Assembly: GCA_040772005.1 (NCBI GenBank) | Contig: JAXGYZ010000009.1 | Span: 1 to 64,000, forward strand | Reading direction: 5' to 3' | Length of the DNA stretch: 64,000 bases | From: MWBF01 sp040772005 | GTDB taxonomy: Bacteria; Chloroflexota; Anaerolineae; CG2-30-64-16 | Part shown: piece after piece, positions 54,022 to 63,716 of the stretch | Layout: every line of letters begins with the position of its first letter | Position numbering within the stretch: position 1 is the stretch's first letter | The notes under the pieces: model-generated | What the model was told of the DNA's origin: nothing | What the model saw: the letters and a program-made list of their open reading frames with translations, nothing else | Databases searched by the model: none | Position numbers and translations under genes: made by a program

Positions 54022-55308
54022 ATGACGAGTATGCCTGAAAGTGGATTCCTGACCGACCGGCCCCTGCCCGAGGGCGTCCGCGACCTGCTATTTGCCGACG
54101 CGGCGGCCTGGCGCGACATGGAGGCGGCCCTGCGCCGCACGTGGACCGCGTGGGGCTATGGCGAGATCATCCTGCCCACGTTCGAGTACGCCGACACCCT
54201 GGCAACCGATGTCGGCTCCGCCATCGACGCGGAGATGTACCGCTTCTTCGACCGCCACGGCCGCACGCTTGCGCTGCGGCCCGACCTGACCATCCCCACC
54301 GCGCGCGTCGTCGGGACCCGGCTGTATGACCAGCCGCTGCCCTTGCGCATCGCGTACGCGGGCAGCGTGTTCCGCTACGAGCCGCCGCGCGCAGGCCGCC
54401 AGCACGAATTCACGCAGGTCGGCGTCGAGCTCATCGGCGCGGCGGGCCAGGCCGCAGATGCGGAGGTCGTGGCTCTCGCAGTCGCGGCGCTGCGTGCGGT
54501 CGGCTTGCCCGCGTTCAAGGTCACGCTCGGCCACGTCGGGTTCTTCCGCGGGCTGCTGGCCGCGCTCAACCTCCCCGAGCGCCTTGCGGAGGAGGTGCGT
54601 GCGGCCGTGGATCGCAAGGCCGAGGCTGAGCTGGCAGGCCTGCTGGCGCAGGCCGCGAACCTGCCGCCCCTGGCGCGGCGCGCAGTGCTGGGCCTGCCCC
54701 ACCTGACGGGCGATGCCGCCGTGCTGGCCGAGGCGGAGGCGACCTGCCTCAACGCCACGATGATGACCGCGCTGGCAGAGCTGCAGGGCGTGGCCCGGCT
54801 GCTCGAAGGCTACGGCGTAGCGGACGCGGTCAGCTACGACCTGGCGGAGGTGCGCGACCTGGACTACTACACCGGCGTCACGTTCGAGGGCTTTGCGCCG
54901 GGCCTGGGCTTTGCGGTCATCTCCGGCGGGCGCTACGACGACCTGATCGGCCACTTCGGGCCGCCGCTCCCCGCGGTCGGCTGGGCGCTCACGCTGGATC
55001 GCGTGCTGCTGGCTGCGGAGCTGCAAGGCCGGCAAACGCAGGAACGTGTGGCCGATGTCCTGCTGGCTACAGACGGCTGTCCGGCGTGCCTTGCCTGGGC
55101 CAACGCCGCGCGCGCCCGCGGCCTGCGCGTCGTGTTGGACCTGGACGGGCTGGACGGGCCCGCGCTCTGGGCGCAGGCACAGGCGCGCGGCATCCCGCGG
55201 GCCGTGCGCCACGGTGACGACGGCACGCTGCGGGTGGAGGATGCGGATGGTCTCCGCAGCATGGCCGCGACGGACTGGGAAGAGGTGATGCAATGGCTGA
55301 ACCGCTGA
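54022..55308 (+). CDS. hisZ: ATP phosphoribosyltransferase regulatory subunit
   Basis: HisZ is a class II histidyl-tRNA synthetase-like protein that pairs with short HisG. 428 residues with synthetase-type motifs: EIILPTFEYADTL (motif 1 region), RPDLTIPTARVV, FRYEPPRAGRQHEFTQVGVELIG (motif 2) and SGGRYDDL with VGWALTLDRVL (motif 3). The tRNA-binding C-terminal domain of HisS is reduced. ATG 54022 or ATG 54031 are both possible. hisG overlaps its end by 16 nt, so the pair is translationally coupled. Confidence 0.9.
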   Translation: MTSMPESGFLTDRPLPEGVRDLLFADAAAWRDMEAALRRTWTAWGYGEIILPTFEYADTLATDVGSAIDAEMYRFFDRHGRTLALRPDLTIPTARVVGTRLYDQPLPLRIAYAGSVFRYEPPRAGRQHEFTQVGVELIGAAGQAADAEVVALAVAALRAVGLPAFKVTLGHVGFFRGLLAALNLPERLAEEVRAAVDRKAEAELAGLLAQAANLPPLARRAVLGLPHLTGDAAVLAEAEATCLNATMMTALAELQGVARLLEGYGVADAVSYDLAEVRDLDYYTGVTFEGFAPGLGFAVISGGRYDDLIGHFGPPLPAVGWALTLDRVLLAAELQGRQTQERVADVLLATDGCPACLAWANAARARGLRVVLDLDGLDGPALWAQAQARGIPRAVRHGDDGTLRVEDADGLRSMAATDWEEVMQWLNR

Positions 55309-55925
55309 TTGTCGCGCTGCCTAAGGGCCGGCTGACCGAGGACGCGCTGGTCTACCTGCAACGCGCGGGCTATGGCCTGCCTGCAAAGGGGGACAACGGC
55401 CGCAAGCTCGTGCTCGAAGGGAGCGACGGCCGCCTGCGGTTCATCATGGCAAAGCCCGCAGACGTGCCCATCTTCGTCGAATACGGCGCGGCAGACATGG
55501 GCATCGTCGGGTTGGATGTGGTGCGCGAGGCGGCGCGCGATGTGTACGAACCGCTGTCGCTGCCGTTCGGGCAGTGCCGTCTCGTCGTCGCGGGCAAGGC
55601 CGACCGGCGTGACCGCCCGCTACGGCTGGAGCGCAGCCCGCGCATCGCCACCAAGTTCCCGCGGCTGACCGAGGCCTTCTTCCGCGCCCGCGGCCTGGCC
55701 CCGGAGCTGATCGTTATGTCCGGCTCGGTCGAGCTGGCCCCACTCGTCGGCCTGGCCGACCTGATCGTCGACCTCGTGCAAACCGGCTCGACCCTGCGCG
55801 AGAACGGCCTGACGGAGCTGCGGGTGATCCTCGAAAGCCAGGCCATGCTGATCGCCAACCGGGCGAGCTACCGGCTGCGCGCCGCCGAAGTGCGCGGCCT
55901 GATCGACGCGCTCGCGCGCGCTTAG
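55293..55925 (+). CDS. hisG: ATP phosphoribosyltransferase, short form
   Basis: HisG starts histidine synthesis by joining ATP and PRPP. 210 residues, the short form lacking the allosteric C-terminal domain, which matches the presence of hisZ. Motifs: LPKGRL near the start, DMGIVGLDV, RIATKFPRLTE and the PRPP loop VELAPLVGLADLIVDLVQTG. The TAG stop forms part of a 17-bp inverted repeat. Confidence 0.95.
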   Translation: MAEPLIVALPKGRLTEDALVYLQRAGYGLPAKGDNGRKLVLEGSDGRLRFIMAKPADVPIFVEYGAADMGIVGLDVVREAARDVYEPLSLPFGQCRLVVAGKADRRDRPLRLERSPRIATKFPRLTEAFFRARGLAPELIVMSGSVELAPLVGLADLIVDLVQTGSTLRENGLTELRVILESQAMLIANRASYRLRAAEVRGLIDALARA

Positions 55926-55957
55926 AGACCCGTTTTCTGCCAGAAAACGGGTCTCTA
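55923..55957. repeat. Perfect inverted repeat between hisG and hisD
   Basis: TAGAGACCCGTTTTCTG (55923-55939) and CAGAAAACGGGTCTCTA (55941-55957) form a 17-bp stem with a one-base centre. No U-run follows, so it is not an ordinary terminator. A related degraded unit lies at 62276-62345. Confidence 0.85.
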
Positions 55958-55972
55958 GCCAAAGGAGTCATC

Positions 55973-57310
55973 ATGTCCGTCGTCAACATCTATTCGAGCA
56001 CCGAGGCACGGGAGGGCATCCTGCGCCGGGCCGCCTGGGAGGACCAGGAGATGCCCCCACGGCTGCTGGACGGGATCGAACGCATCTTCGGTGAGCGCAT
56101 CAGCCCGGCGGAGGCGGTCAGCCGCATCCTGCGCGACATCCGCACGCGCGGGGACGCCGCGGTCGTCGAATGGTCAGCACGTATCGACGGGAACGCCAAC
56201 CCGGCGTTCGAGATCGACCGTACCGCGTGGCTGGCCGCGCATGACCGCCTGCCGGCCGAGCAGCGCACGGCGCTCGACCTGGCGGCAGAGCGCATCACCC
56301 GCTTCCACCGGAAGCAGCCCGTGGACTCGTGGGTCGACGCGGGGCCGGACGGCACGCTCGGCCAGCTCATCCGCCCGCTGGATCGTACCGGCGTCTACGT
56401 GCCCGGCGGCACCGCACCGCTGCCCTCCTCGCTGCTCATGTCTGCGCTGCCTGCGCGCGTCGCCGGGGTCCGTGAGGTGGTCGTCTGCACGCCGCCGAAC
56501 CGGCAGGGGCACATCCACGACCTGATCCTCGCCGCGGCGCACGCTGCGCAGGTCGACCGGCTCTTTGCGCTCGGCGGCGCGCAGGCCATCGCTGCGCTGG
56601 CGTACGGCACGAAGACCGTGCCTGCGGTGGACAAGATCGTCGGCGCAGGCGGCCTGTTCATCACGCTCGCCAAGCGCCAGGTCATCGGCGCAGTCGGCAT
56701 CGACGGGTTCTACGGCCCGACCGAGACGGTCGTCATCGCAGACGACACCGCGGACCCGGCGTGGGCCGCGGCGGACCTGCTGGCGCAGGCCGAACACGAT
56801 GTGCTGGCCTCGCCCATCCTGCTCACCCCTTCGCCGGCCCTGGCGGACGCGGTTGCGGTCGAGCTGGGTCGCCAACTGGAAAGCCTGGAGCGGGCCGATA
56901 TCGCAGCCGCATCGCTGGCCGACCGCGGCGGCATCGTGCTGACGGCGGATCTGGCGGAAGCCGTGACGCTGGCCAACGCCTACGCGCCGGAACACCTGTG
57001 CCTGCTCGTGGCCGACCCGTGGGCTCTCGTCGGCCACGTACGCAACGCCGGCGGCATCTTCGTGGGCGAGCACTCGTTCGAGGTGTTGGGAGATTACGTC
57101 GCGGGCCCGAGCCACGTCATGCCGACCGAGGGCAGCGCACGTTACAGCAGCCCGCTCAGCGTGGCCGACTTCGTGAAGCGCATCAGCCTGGTCGCACTCA
57201 ACTCAGAGGCGGGCGCGCGGCTCTCCGCACAGGCCGCGGTGCTGGCGCACGGCGAGGGACTGACCGCGCACGCGCGAGCGGCGGAGATGCGGGCCGGTGG
57301 AGGGCGCTGA
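55973..57310 (+). CDS. hisD: Histidinol dehydrogenase
   Basis: 445 residues. It oxidises histidinol to histidine in two NAD steps at a zinc site. DRTGVYVPGG binds the substrate area; the catalytic pair is Glu340-His341 in YAPEHL; AGGIFVGEHSFEVLGDYVAGPSH supplies zinc ligands and is fully conserved. ATG 55973 follows AAAGGAG. Full length for the family. Confidence 0.96.
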   Translation: MSVVNIYSSTEAREGILRRAAWEDQEMPPRLLDGIERIFGERISPAEAVSRILRDIRTRGDAAVVEWSARIDGNANPAFEIDRTAWLAAHDRLPAEQRTALDLAAERITRFHRKQPVDSWVDAGPDGTLGQLIRPLDRTGVYVPGGTAPLPSSLLMSALPARVAGVREVVVCTPPNRQGHIHDLILAAAHAAQVDRLFALGGAQAIAALAYGTKTVPAVDKIVGAGGLFITLAKRQVIGAVGIDGFYGPTETVVIADDTADPAWAAADLLAQAEHDVLASPILLTPSPALADAVAVELGRQLESLERADIAAASLADRGGIVLTADLAEAVTLANAYAPEHLCLLVADPWALVGHVRNAGGIFVGEHSFEVLGDYVAGPSHVMPTEGSARYSSPLSVADFVKRISLVALNSEAGARLSAQAAVLAHGEGLTAHARAAEMRAGGGR

Positions 57311-57349
57311 AGCACCTACTACGAACCAATTTCAGCGAGCGAGAAGTAC

Positions 57350-58447
57350 ATGGTCTTCGATCCCACGACCCTGCTGCTGCCCCACATCGCGGCGATGGAG
57401 CCGTACACGCCGATCCTGCCCTTCGAGGTGCTGAGTCGCCAGCTTGGCCGCGCGCCGGAGCAGATCGTCAAGCTCGACGCAAACGAGAACCCCTACGGAC
57501 CGCACGGGGCGGTGCGTGCGGCGCTCGCCGGGTACCCCTTCCCGCACATCTACCCGGACCCGGAGCACCGTGAGCTGCGCGCGGCGCTGGCGGGCTACAC
57601 CGGCGTGCCGGCGGAGCATATCCTCCCCGGCCACGGCGCGGACGAGTTGATCGACCTGCTCACCCGCATCACCGTCGGGCCGGGGGATGCCATCATCGAC
57701 TGCCCACCCACTTTCGGCATGTACAGCTTCGATGCCGGGCTGGCCGGTGCAGTAGTGGTGCGCATCGGGCGGCACGCGGATTTCCGCGCGGATGTCCCGG
57801 CCATCGAGCGCGCGTGCCAGGCAGCAAGACCGCCCAAGCTGTTGTTCCTGACCTCGCCCAACAACCCCGACGGCAGCCTGCTCGACCCGGCCGACCTGCG
57901 CCGCCTGCTGCACCTGCCGCTGCTGGTTGTGGTTGATGAGGCTTATGTCGAGTTTGCCGGACTGGAACACTCGGTGGCAGGCTGGGTTACGGCGCACGAT
58001 AACCTGGTCGTCCTGCGCACCTTCAGCAAGTGGGCGGGGATCGCGGGGCTGCGGCTGGGGTACGGCGTCTTTCCCGCGTGGCTGATGCCGGTGCTGTGGA
58101 AGGCCAAGCAGCCGTACAACGTGAACGTTGCGGCGACGGTCGCAGGGCTGACCTCGCTGGCCCACCGGGCGGAGATCCAGCATACCGTCGACGCACTGAT
58201 CCGCGAGCGGGCGCGGCTGGAAGTCGAACTGGCGCGTTTTCCGTTCCTGCACCCCTACGGCAGCCGCGCGAACTTCGTGCTCTGCCGGGTAGAGGGCCGC
58301 GACGCGCGGGCACTCAAGGCCGCGCTGGCGGAGCAAGGCGTGCTCGTGCGCCACTATGCCAAGCCGGGGCTCGAAAACTGCATCCGGGTCAGCGCGGGCC
58401 GGCCCGCGGATACGGATGCGTTGCTCGCAGCTCTGGCGAATCTATAG
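57350..58447 (+). CDS. hisC: Histidinol-phosphate aminotransferase
   Basis: 365 residues, a PLP class I/II aminotransferase converting imidazole acetol phosphate to histidinol phosphate. KLDANENPYGP at the N-terminus, LPGHGADELIDLL, LTSPNNPDGS, VDEAYVEF and the PLP lysine in TFSKWAGIAGLRLGYG (Lys227) are present; the phosphate-binding Arg closes the last motif (RVSAG). Spaced 39 nt from hisD, same operon. It is the last plus-strand his gene before two minus-strand genes interrupt the cluster. Confidence 0.95.
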   Translation: MVFDPTTLLLPHIAAMEPYTPILPFEVLSRQLGRAPEQIVKLDANENPYGPHGAVRAALAGYPFPHIYPDPEHRELRAALAGYTGVPAEHILPGHGADELIDLLTRITVGPGDAIIDCPPTFGMYSFDAGLAGAVVVRIGRHADFRADVPAIERACQAARPPKLLFLTSPNNPDGSLLDPADLRRLLHLPLLVVVDEAYVEFAGLEHSVAGWVTAHDNLVVLRTFSKWAGIAGLRLGYGVFPAWLMPVLWKAKQPYNVNVAATVAGLTSLAHRAEIQHTVDALIRERARLEVELARFPFLHPYGSRANFVLCRVEGRDARALKAALAEQGVLVRHYAKPGLENCIRVSAGRPADTDALLAALANL

Positions 58448-58474
58448 AGACGGGCCGGTGTCCCGTCCCTATGC

Positions 58475-58954
58475 TCAGATGATCGTTGCCAGATCGTCGA
58501 GCAGGACTTCGCGGTCCTCTTCGTTGGGTTCACGGTCAGCCGCAGCTTTCGCCTGTGCCAGATAACGCACAGCCGCAATGCGGTTACGCCCGGCCATGGC
58601 AGCGCGCGCAAGCGCCTCATATGCGTACCCGAGGTAGTAGACCGGCAGGTCGGCTTCTTCGGTCACTTCCAGGCACCGTTGCGCAAAGACCGTCGCCATC
58701 TCGGGCCGACCGGTAATCGCGAGGATGCGAGCGACCTGCCAGTAGCCGATCGACTTTTCCTTCGCGCCGAAGTCGGGCCGCTGGCTCCAATGCCAGAGGG
58801 AGGCCATGCTCAGCTTGAGCATCTCCTCATCTTCTTCGAAGGTGCGGTCCTCCTTCTCGATGAGATCCCAGGCGCGGTTGAAGCAATCCGTCGAGAAGAA
58901 GCGGTGTGCCTCTTCGAGGTCGAAAAGCGGCGTATTGGATGCGTCGTCTGACAT
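58475..58954 (-). CDS. Hypothetical TPR-like helical protein
   Basis: 159 residues, all helical in appearance. Pattern: FDLEEAHRFFSTDCFNRAWDLIEKEDRT, then SLWHWSQRPDFGAKEKSIGYWQVARILAITG, then an AxxYLGYAYEALARAAMAGR repeat, suggesting two or three TPR-like hairpins. A short conserved protein of this look is found in various bacteria, but I do not know its role. It interrupts the his operon on the other strand. Confidence 0.75.
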   Translation of the reverse strand: MSDDASNTPLFDLEEAHRFFSTDCFNRAWDLIEKEDRTFEEDEEMLKLSMASLWHWSQRPDFGAKEKSIGYWQVARILAITGRPEMATVFAQRCLEVTEEADLPVYYLGYAYEALARAAMAGRNRIAAVRYLAQAKAAADREPNEEDREVLLDDLATII

Positions 58955-58979
58955 GCTTGCTCCTTGTGAAAGCTAGAGT

Positions 58980-59040
58980 CGTTTGTAGTAGGCGCTTTAG
59001 CGCCAGCACACGCAGGGCACTAAAGTGCTCACTACGAACG
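58980..59040. repeat. Palindromic intergenic repeat
   Basis: CGTTTGTAGTAGGCGCTTTA is mirrored by the complement of TAAAGTGCTCACTACGAACG. The right arm supplies the TAG stop of the HAD gene at 59032-59034. Confidence 0.75.
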
Positions 59041-60039
59041 TGGAATCCAGGCGGTCAGTTCGTCAGGCCCGCGGATGATTGCATGGGCGCCGAGCTCCGT
59101 GAAGTGCGCGTCCAGCGCAGGATCGGGCACGATGGCAACGGCCAGCCAGCGCCGTCCGCCCGCGCAGCGGGCCGCCACGATGTCGTCGGGTGCATCCCCG
59201 ATGTAGGCGGCAGAGAGTGTGCCGGTCGGGTCGAGGGCATCGGCGGCGCGTTCGAGCAGGTAGGGGTGCGGCTTGAGCAGCGACGGCCCGCCCGACGCCT
59301 GCGCCCGCAGCGCATCCGACATGGTCGTCGCCACGCTGAAGTAGCGGTCCAAGTCCCACCGGCGCATCGGGTGGATCAGCTCGAAATCTGCGCGGCCGGT
59401 CGCAATGCCCAGCCGCACGTGACGCGTCAGGGCCTCGAGCGTGGCCGGCGCGATGAGCAACTGCTCCGTCTCGATCAGCCCGGGCCCGCGGTGAAAGCGC
59501 GGCGGGTAGCCGTAGGCACTGGCGAAAAGGTCGGCGCCCAGGTACAATTCCTCGAAGATGCGCTGGACGAGATCAGTGGTCGCGGCGTCGTGCGTGCGCC
59601 AGACAAGATGGCGGTTGCGCTCACCCGTCACCCGGCGCAGCCCGGCCAGCCCGCCGCCCGCGGCGCGCACCCGAGGGATCAAGCCGGCGATATCGGGCAC
59701 GGGCAGGCGGCCGTCTGAAAACGACGACACGGCGGCGCGCAGCGCGGCGAGCAGGTCATCCTGGCTCGCGACGGCAGATTCCGGCAACGCTGGGACAGCG
59801 GGCAGGGCAGCAACGATGACCTCGAGCAGCCCGGCGGTCAGGTCCCAGTCGTCGTTGAACCCGCCCATCAGCTTGAACTGATCGTATACATCGCCGGTCA
59901 GTTCGGGCGGGACCAGGCCGAGCAGCTCGAGATAACGCGTGGCCGCAAGCGGCGCGGTCGCACGATAGGATTCGCGCACGTCGACCAGCGTGCCGTCCAT
60001 GTCGAAGATCAGGATCTCGGGGCGAGGCAGTTCAAACAT
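59032..60039 (-). CDS. HAD superfamily phosphatase within the his cluster
   Basis: 335 residues. HAD motif I is IFDMDGTLVDV with the nucleophile Asp; motif II is in IATGRAD; motif III Lys in LLKPHPYLL; motif IV AAYIGDAPDDIVAA. The long insert is like HAD-IA proteins related to TIGR01548, which are sometimes fused to or next to histidine genes. No other histidinol-phosphate phosphatase is recognisable in the window and HisB here is single-domain, so this may be the missing enzyme; but it is on the opposite strand, and that role is a guess. Confidence 0.85.
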   Translation of the reverse strand: MFELPRPEILIFDMDGTLVDVRESYRATAPLAATRYLELLGLVPPELTGDVYDQFKLMGGFNDDWDLTAGLLEVIVAALPAVPALPESAVASQDDLLAALRAAVSSFSDGRLPVPDIAGLIPRVRAAGGGLAGLRRVTGERNRHLVWRTHDAATTDLVQRIFEELYLGADLFASAYGYPPRFHRGPGLIETEQLLIAPATLEALTRHVRLGIATGRADFELIHPMRRWDLDRYFSVATTMSDALRAQASGGPSLLKPHPYLLERAADALDPTGTLSAAYIGDAPDDIVAARCAGGRRWLAVAIVPDPALDAHFTELGAHAIIRGPDELTAWIPRS

Positions 60040-60114
60040 AAGTGCTTATTCTACCACATGACGCCGGAAAACCGGTCGTCTGATGGTAAAACTTAACTCG
60101 GCGTTACGCACAAC

Positions 60115-60186
60115 TGGAGTCGAGGCTTCAGCCGGATTGGGCCGGTACAAACACAGACAGGCTAACCGGCTAAAGCCTCGGCTCCA
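60115..60186. repeat. Palindromic intergenic repeat, family A, copy 3
   Basis: Arms 60115-60135 (TGGAGTCGAGGCTTCAGCCG...) and 60166-60186 are inverted copies with two mismatches. It lies just upstream of hisB. Confidence 0.85.
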
Positions 60187-60236
60187 CCAGATTGGGGTTT
60201 CCGACGGCCTGAACGAATCGGCATAAGGAGTAGCAC

Positions 60237-60824
60237 ATGCGCAGCGGACACATCGAGCGCAAGACGGGCGAGACGCACGTAGTCGTGGAACTTAACATCG
60301 ACGGTCGCGGACGGGCAGAGGTTACGACCGGCGTCGGCTTCCTCGATCACATGCTGGCCCTGTTTGCGCACCACGGCTTATTCGACCTGACCGTGCGGGC
60401 GGAAGGTGACCTCCACGTGGATGCGCACCATACGGTCGAGGACGTCGCCATTGGGCTGGGTCAGGCGCTCGACCGCGGCCTGGGCGACCGCCGCGGCATC
60501 GTCCGCACCGCGCACAGCTACGTGCCGATGGACGAGACGCTCGGCTTCGTCGCGCTCGACCTCAGCGGCCGGCCCTATGCCGTCATCGATGTGACTTGGC
60601 ACACGACGTCGCTCGGCGGCATCGAGCCCGACCTGGTGCGCCACTTCCTCGAGACGCTGGCCTTCCACGGGCGTTTCAACCTGCACGTGCGCGTGCTATA
60701 CGGTATGAACGACCACCACCAGGCCGAGGCGCTGTTCAAGGCGCTGGCGCGGGCGCTCGACGCGGCCACGCAGATCGACCCGCGGCGCGAGGGCGTGCCT
60801 TCGACAAAGGGGGTGCTGGCATGA
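60237..60824 (+). CDS. hisB: Imidazoleglycerol-phosphate dehydratase
   Basis: 195 residues, the single-domain dehydratase. Metal-binding His clusters are visible: VGFLDHMLALFAHHG, DAHHTVEDVAIGLG, and GMNDHHQAEALFKA. Start ATG 60237 after AAGGAG. It overlaps hisH by 4 nt (ATGA). No histidinol-phosphatase domain is fused, unlike enterobacterial HisB. Confidence 0.96.
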   Translation: MRSGHIERKTGETHVVVELNIDGRGRAEVTTGVGFLDHMLALFAHHGLFDLTVRAEGDLHVDAHHTVEDVAIGLGQALDRGLGDRRGIVRTAHSYVPMDETLGFVALDLSGRPYAVIDVTWHTTSLGGIEPDLVRHFLETLAFHGRFNLHVRVLYGMNDHHQAEALFKALARALDAATQIDPRREGVPSTKGVLA

Positions 60825-61480
60825 GCGAGTCGCGCTTGCGCATCGCGGTGGTGGATTACGGGGTCGGGAACCTGCGCAACGTCTACAAGGCGCTGGAAGC
60901 CGCGGGTGCGCCCGCCGAGATCGTCAACACGCCGGACGGGCTGGCAGGTGCAGCCGGGATCGTCCTGCCGGGCGTCGGCGCGTTCGGTGACGCCGCGGCC
61001 AACCTGCGCGCGGCGGGCTTCGAGGCGCCGCTGCTGGACGCCATTGCCGCGGGCACGCCCCTGCTCGGCATCTGCGTGGGGATGCAGTTGCTGCTCGACG
61101 CGAGCGAGGAGATGGGCCGACATCGCGGCCTCGGCATCATCCCCGGCCGCGTGGTGCGGTTCGCCGCCGACCTCCCCGGCGACAACGGCCGGCCGCTCAA
61201 GGTCCCACAGATCGGGTGGAACCAGCTCCACCATCGGGGCGACGATCCGCTGCTTGCGGGCCTGCCCGACGGCGCCTACGCCTACTTCGTGCACTCCTAC
61301 TACTGCGCGCCCGCAGCACCGGAGCACATCGTCGCAACCACCGACTTTGGGATCGCGTACGCGTCGGTCATCCGCCGCGGCGCCGTCTGGGGCATCCAGT
61401 GCCACCCGGAGAAGAGCCAGGCGGTCGGCCTGCGCATCCTGCGCAACTTCGTCGATGTGGTGCAGCAGCATAACGCATAG
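60821..61480 (+). CDS. hisH: Imidazole glycerol phosphate synthase glutaminase subunit
   Basis: 219 residues from ATG 60821, which overlaps the hisB stop. A class I glutamine amidotransferase with LPGVGAFGD, nucleophile Cys85 in GICVGMQ, and the His-Glu pair in QCHPEKSQ; YFVHSYY is conserved. It feeds ammonia to HisF. The frame is open further upstream, but that stretch lies within hisB. Confidence 0.96.
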   Translation: MSESRLRIAVVDYGVGNLRNVYKALEAAGAPAEIVNTPDGLAGAAGIVLPGVGAFGDAAANLRAAGFEAPLLDAIAAGTPLLGICVGMQLLLDASEEMGRHRGLGIIPGRVVRFAADLPGDNGRPLKVPQIGWNQLHHRGDDPLLAGLPDGAYAYFVHSYYCAPAAPEHIVATTDFGIAYASVIRRGAVWGIQCHPEKSQAVGLRILRNFVDVVQQHNA

Positions 61481-61495
61481 GATACGGGACGGCTT

Positions 61496-62275
61496 ATGTC
61501 ATTTACCATCTTCCCGGCGATCGACCTGCGCGAGGGACGCGTCGTCCGGCTGCGGCAGGGCGACCCCAGTGCGCAGACCACTTACAGCGACGATCCCGCC
61601 GAAGTCGCGGCGCGCTGGGCCGGCCAGGGCGCGACCTGGCTGCACGTCGTCAACCTCGACGGCGCGCTGACCTTCACGACGAGGGTTGCCGCCCGGTCGC
61701 ACGGCGCGGGCTGCGGGGATACGCTGCCCATCAACCTCCGCCGGCTGGCCGATATCCGCGCGGCGGTGGACCTGCCCATCCAGTTCGGCGGCGGGCTGCG
61801 CACGCTGGCGGACGTTGAACGTGCCCTCGAACTGGGCGCAACGCGCATCGTCCTCGGCACGGTCGCAGTACGCGAGCCTGAGCTGGTGCGGGAGGCCATC
61901 GCCCGGTTCGGTGCGGAGCGGGTCGTGGCGGGCATCGACGCGCGCGACGGCTTCGTGGCCGTCCACGGCTGGCAGGAGACCTCCGCGCTCGATGTGCTGA
62001 CCGTCGCGCGGCGGATGGCCGACTGCGGCGTCATGCGCATCGTCTACACCGACATCAGCCGCGACGGGATGCTGACCGGCGCAAACGTGGCCGCGACCGC
62101 GGAGCTGGCCCGCGCGTCCGGCCTCCGCATCATTGCGAGCGGCGGCGTCGCGTCGCTGGACGACATCCGCGTGCTGGCTGCACACGCATCTAAAGGGATC
62201 GAGGGCGTCATCGTCGGGCAGGCGCTCTATACCGGCGCATTCACGCTGGCCGACGCATTGGACGCCATCACGTGA
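61496..62275 (+). CDS. hisA: ProFAR isomerase
   Basis: 259 residues, TIM barrel with catalytic Asp10 in PAIDLREG and Asp186 in YTDISRDGM, plus the phosphate loops IQFGGGLR and IIASGGVAS. An insert of about 18 residues (TTRVAARSHGAGCGD) lies in the region after LDGAL, where most HisA have a shorter loop. Follows hisH by 15 nt. Confidence 0.95.
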   Translation: MSFTIFPAIDLREGRVVRLRQGDPSAQTTYSDDPAEVAARWAGQGATWLHVVNLDGALTFTTRVAARSHGAGCGDTLPINLRRLADIRAAVDLPIQFGGGLRTLADVERALELGATRIVLGTVAVREPELVREAIARFGAERVVAGIDARDGFVAVHGWQETSALDVLTVARRMADCGVMRIVYTDISRDGMLTGANVAATAELARASGLRIIASGGVASLDDIRVLAAHASKGIEGVIVGQALYTGAFTLADALDAIT

Positions 62276-62345
62276 ATGAGAAATCCGCTTTCTGAGGTGA
62301 AGCTCCGCTTCACACGAAAATGGGTTTCTCGCAGAAAACAGGCTT
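62276..62345. repeat. Degraded inverted repeat between hisA and hisF
   Basis: GAGAAATCCGCTTTCTG and GGGTTTCTCGCAGAAAAC are partly inverted copies and resemble the repeat at 55923; a TGAAGC/GCTTCA hairpin lies between them. Confidence 0.6.
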
Positions 62346-62360
62346 CTGTCAGGAGTGATC

Positions 62361-63110
<750 letters not shown>

Positions 63111-63131
<21 letters not shown>

Positions 63132-63269
63132 CGAGTAAAGAGTAACGAGTAAAGAGTAACGAGTAAAGAGTAAGAACCGACGAACGCCTTACTGCTTACT
63201 CGTTACTCATTACTGATTACTGCTTACTCATTACTCATTCGTCATTACTCGTCACTCGTTACTCGTTAC
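63111..63269. repeat. GAGTAACGAGTAA repeat array with inverted arm, copy 3
   Basis: GAGTAACGAGTAAA recurs at least three times (63127-63172), and the complement (TTACTCGTTACTC and variants) fills 63188-63266. Together they make a long imperfect hairpin between hisF and hisI. The left arm overlaps the hisF 3' end. Confidence 0.85.
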
Positions 63270-63285
63270 GCCTCAGAGGTCAAGT

Positions 63286-63609
63286 ATGAAAATCGCTTCA
63301 TTCGCTGACCTGCACTGGGACGCGCGCGGGCTGATTCCTGCGGTGGTGCAGGACGCGGCGACGGGCCAGGTGTTGATGGTCGCGTGGATGAACGCCGAGG
63401 CGCTGCGGCTGACGCTGGCGACGGGGGAGACGCACTTCTGGAGCCGGAGCCGCGGGGAGCTGTGGCACAAGGGCGCGACCTCGGGCAACACGCAGGCCGT
63501 CACGGGCGTGTACGTGGACTGCGACGGCGACACGCTGCTCGTGCAAGTACTGCCCGCGGGACCTGCCTGTCACACGGGCGCGGTGTCGTGCTTCTTCCGG
63601 CGGCTATAG
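63286..63609 (+). CDS. hisI: Phosphoribosyl-AMP cyclohydrolase
   Basis: 107 residues, the cyclohydrolase alone without a HisE domain. WDARGLIPAVVQDAATGQVLMVAWMN, the substrate loop HFWSRSRGELWHKGATSGN and the metal-binding DCDGDTLLV plus PACHTGAVSCF are all intact. hisE is not found in the window, so it must be elsewhere. A repeat with a GCGAAGGAAATCC arm follows. Confidence 0.95.
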   Translation: MKIASFADLHWDARGLIPAVVQDAATGQVLMVAWMNAEALRLTLATGETHFWSRSRGELWHKGATSGNTQAVTGVYVDCDGDTLLVQVLPAGPACHTGAVSCFFRRL

Positions 63610-63611
63610 AG

Positions 63612-63716
63612 TAGGGCGAAGGAAATCCTTCGTGTCCTGCCGGTGACTCGGTTGCGTCGGGCAATGAAACGATGTGCGCAGGTGGCATCCGCCGGGATTT
63701 CCTTCGCCCCTACAAA
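63612..63716. repeat. Palindromic intergenic repeat
   Basis: GTAGGGCGAAGGAAATCC on the left is matched by the complement GGATTTCCTTCGCCCCTAC-like arm at 63695-63713. It contains the TAG stop of the minus-strand gene. Confidence 0.7.
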
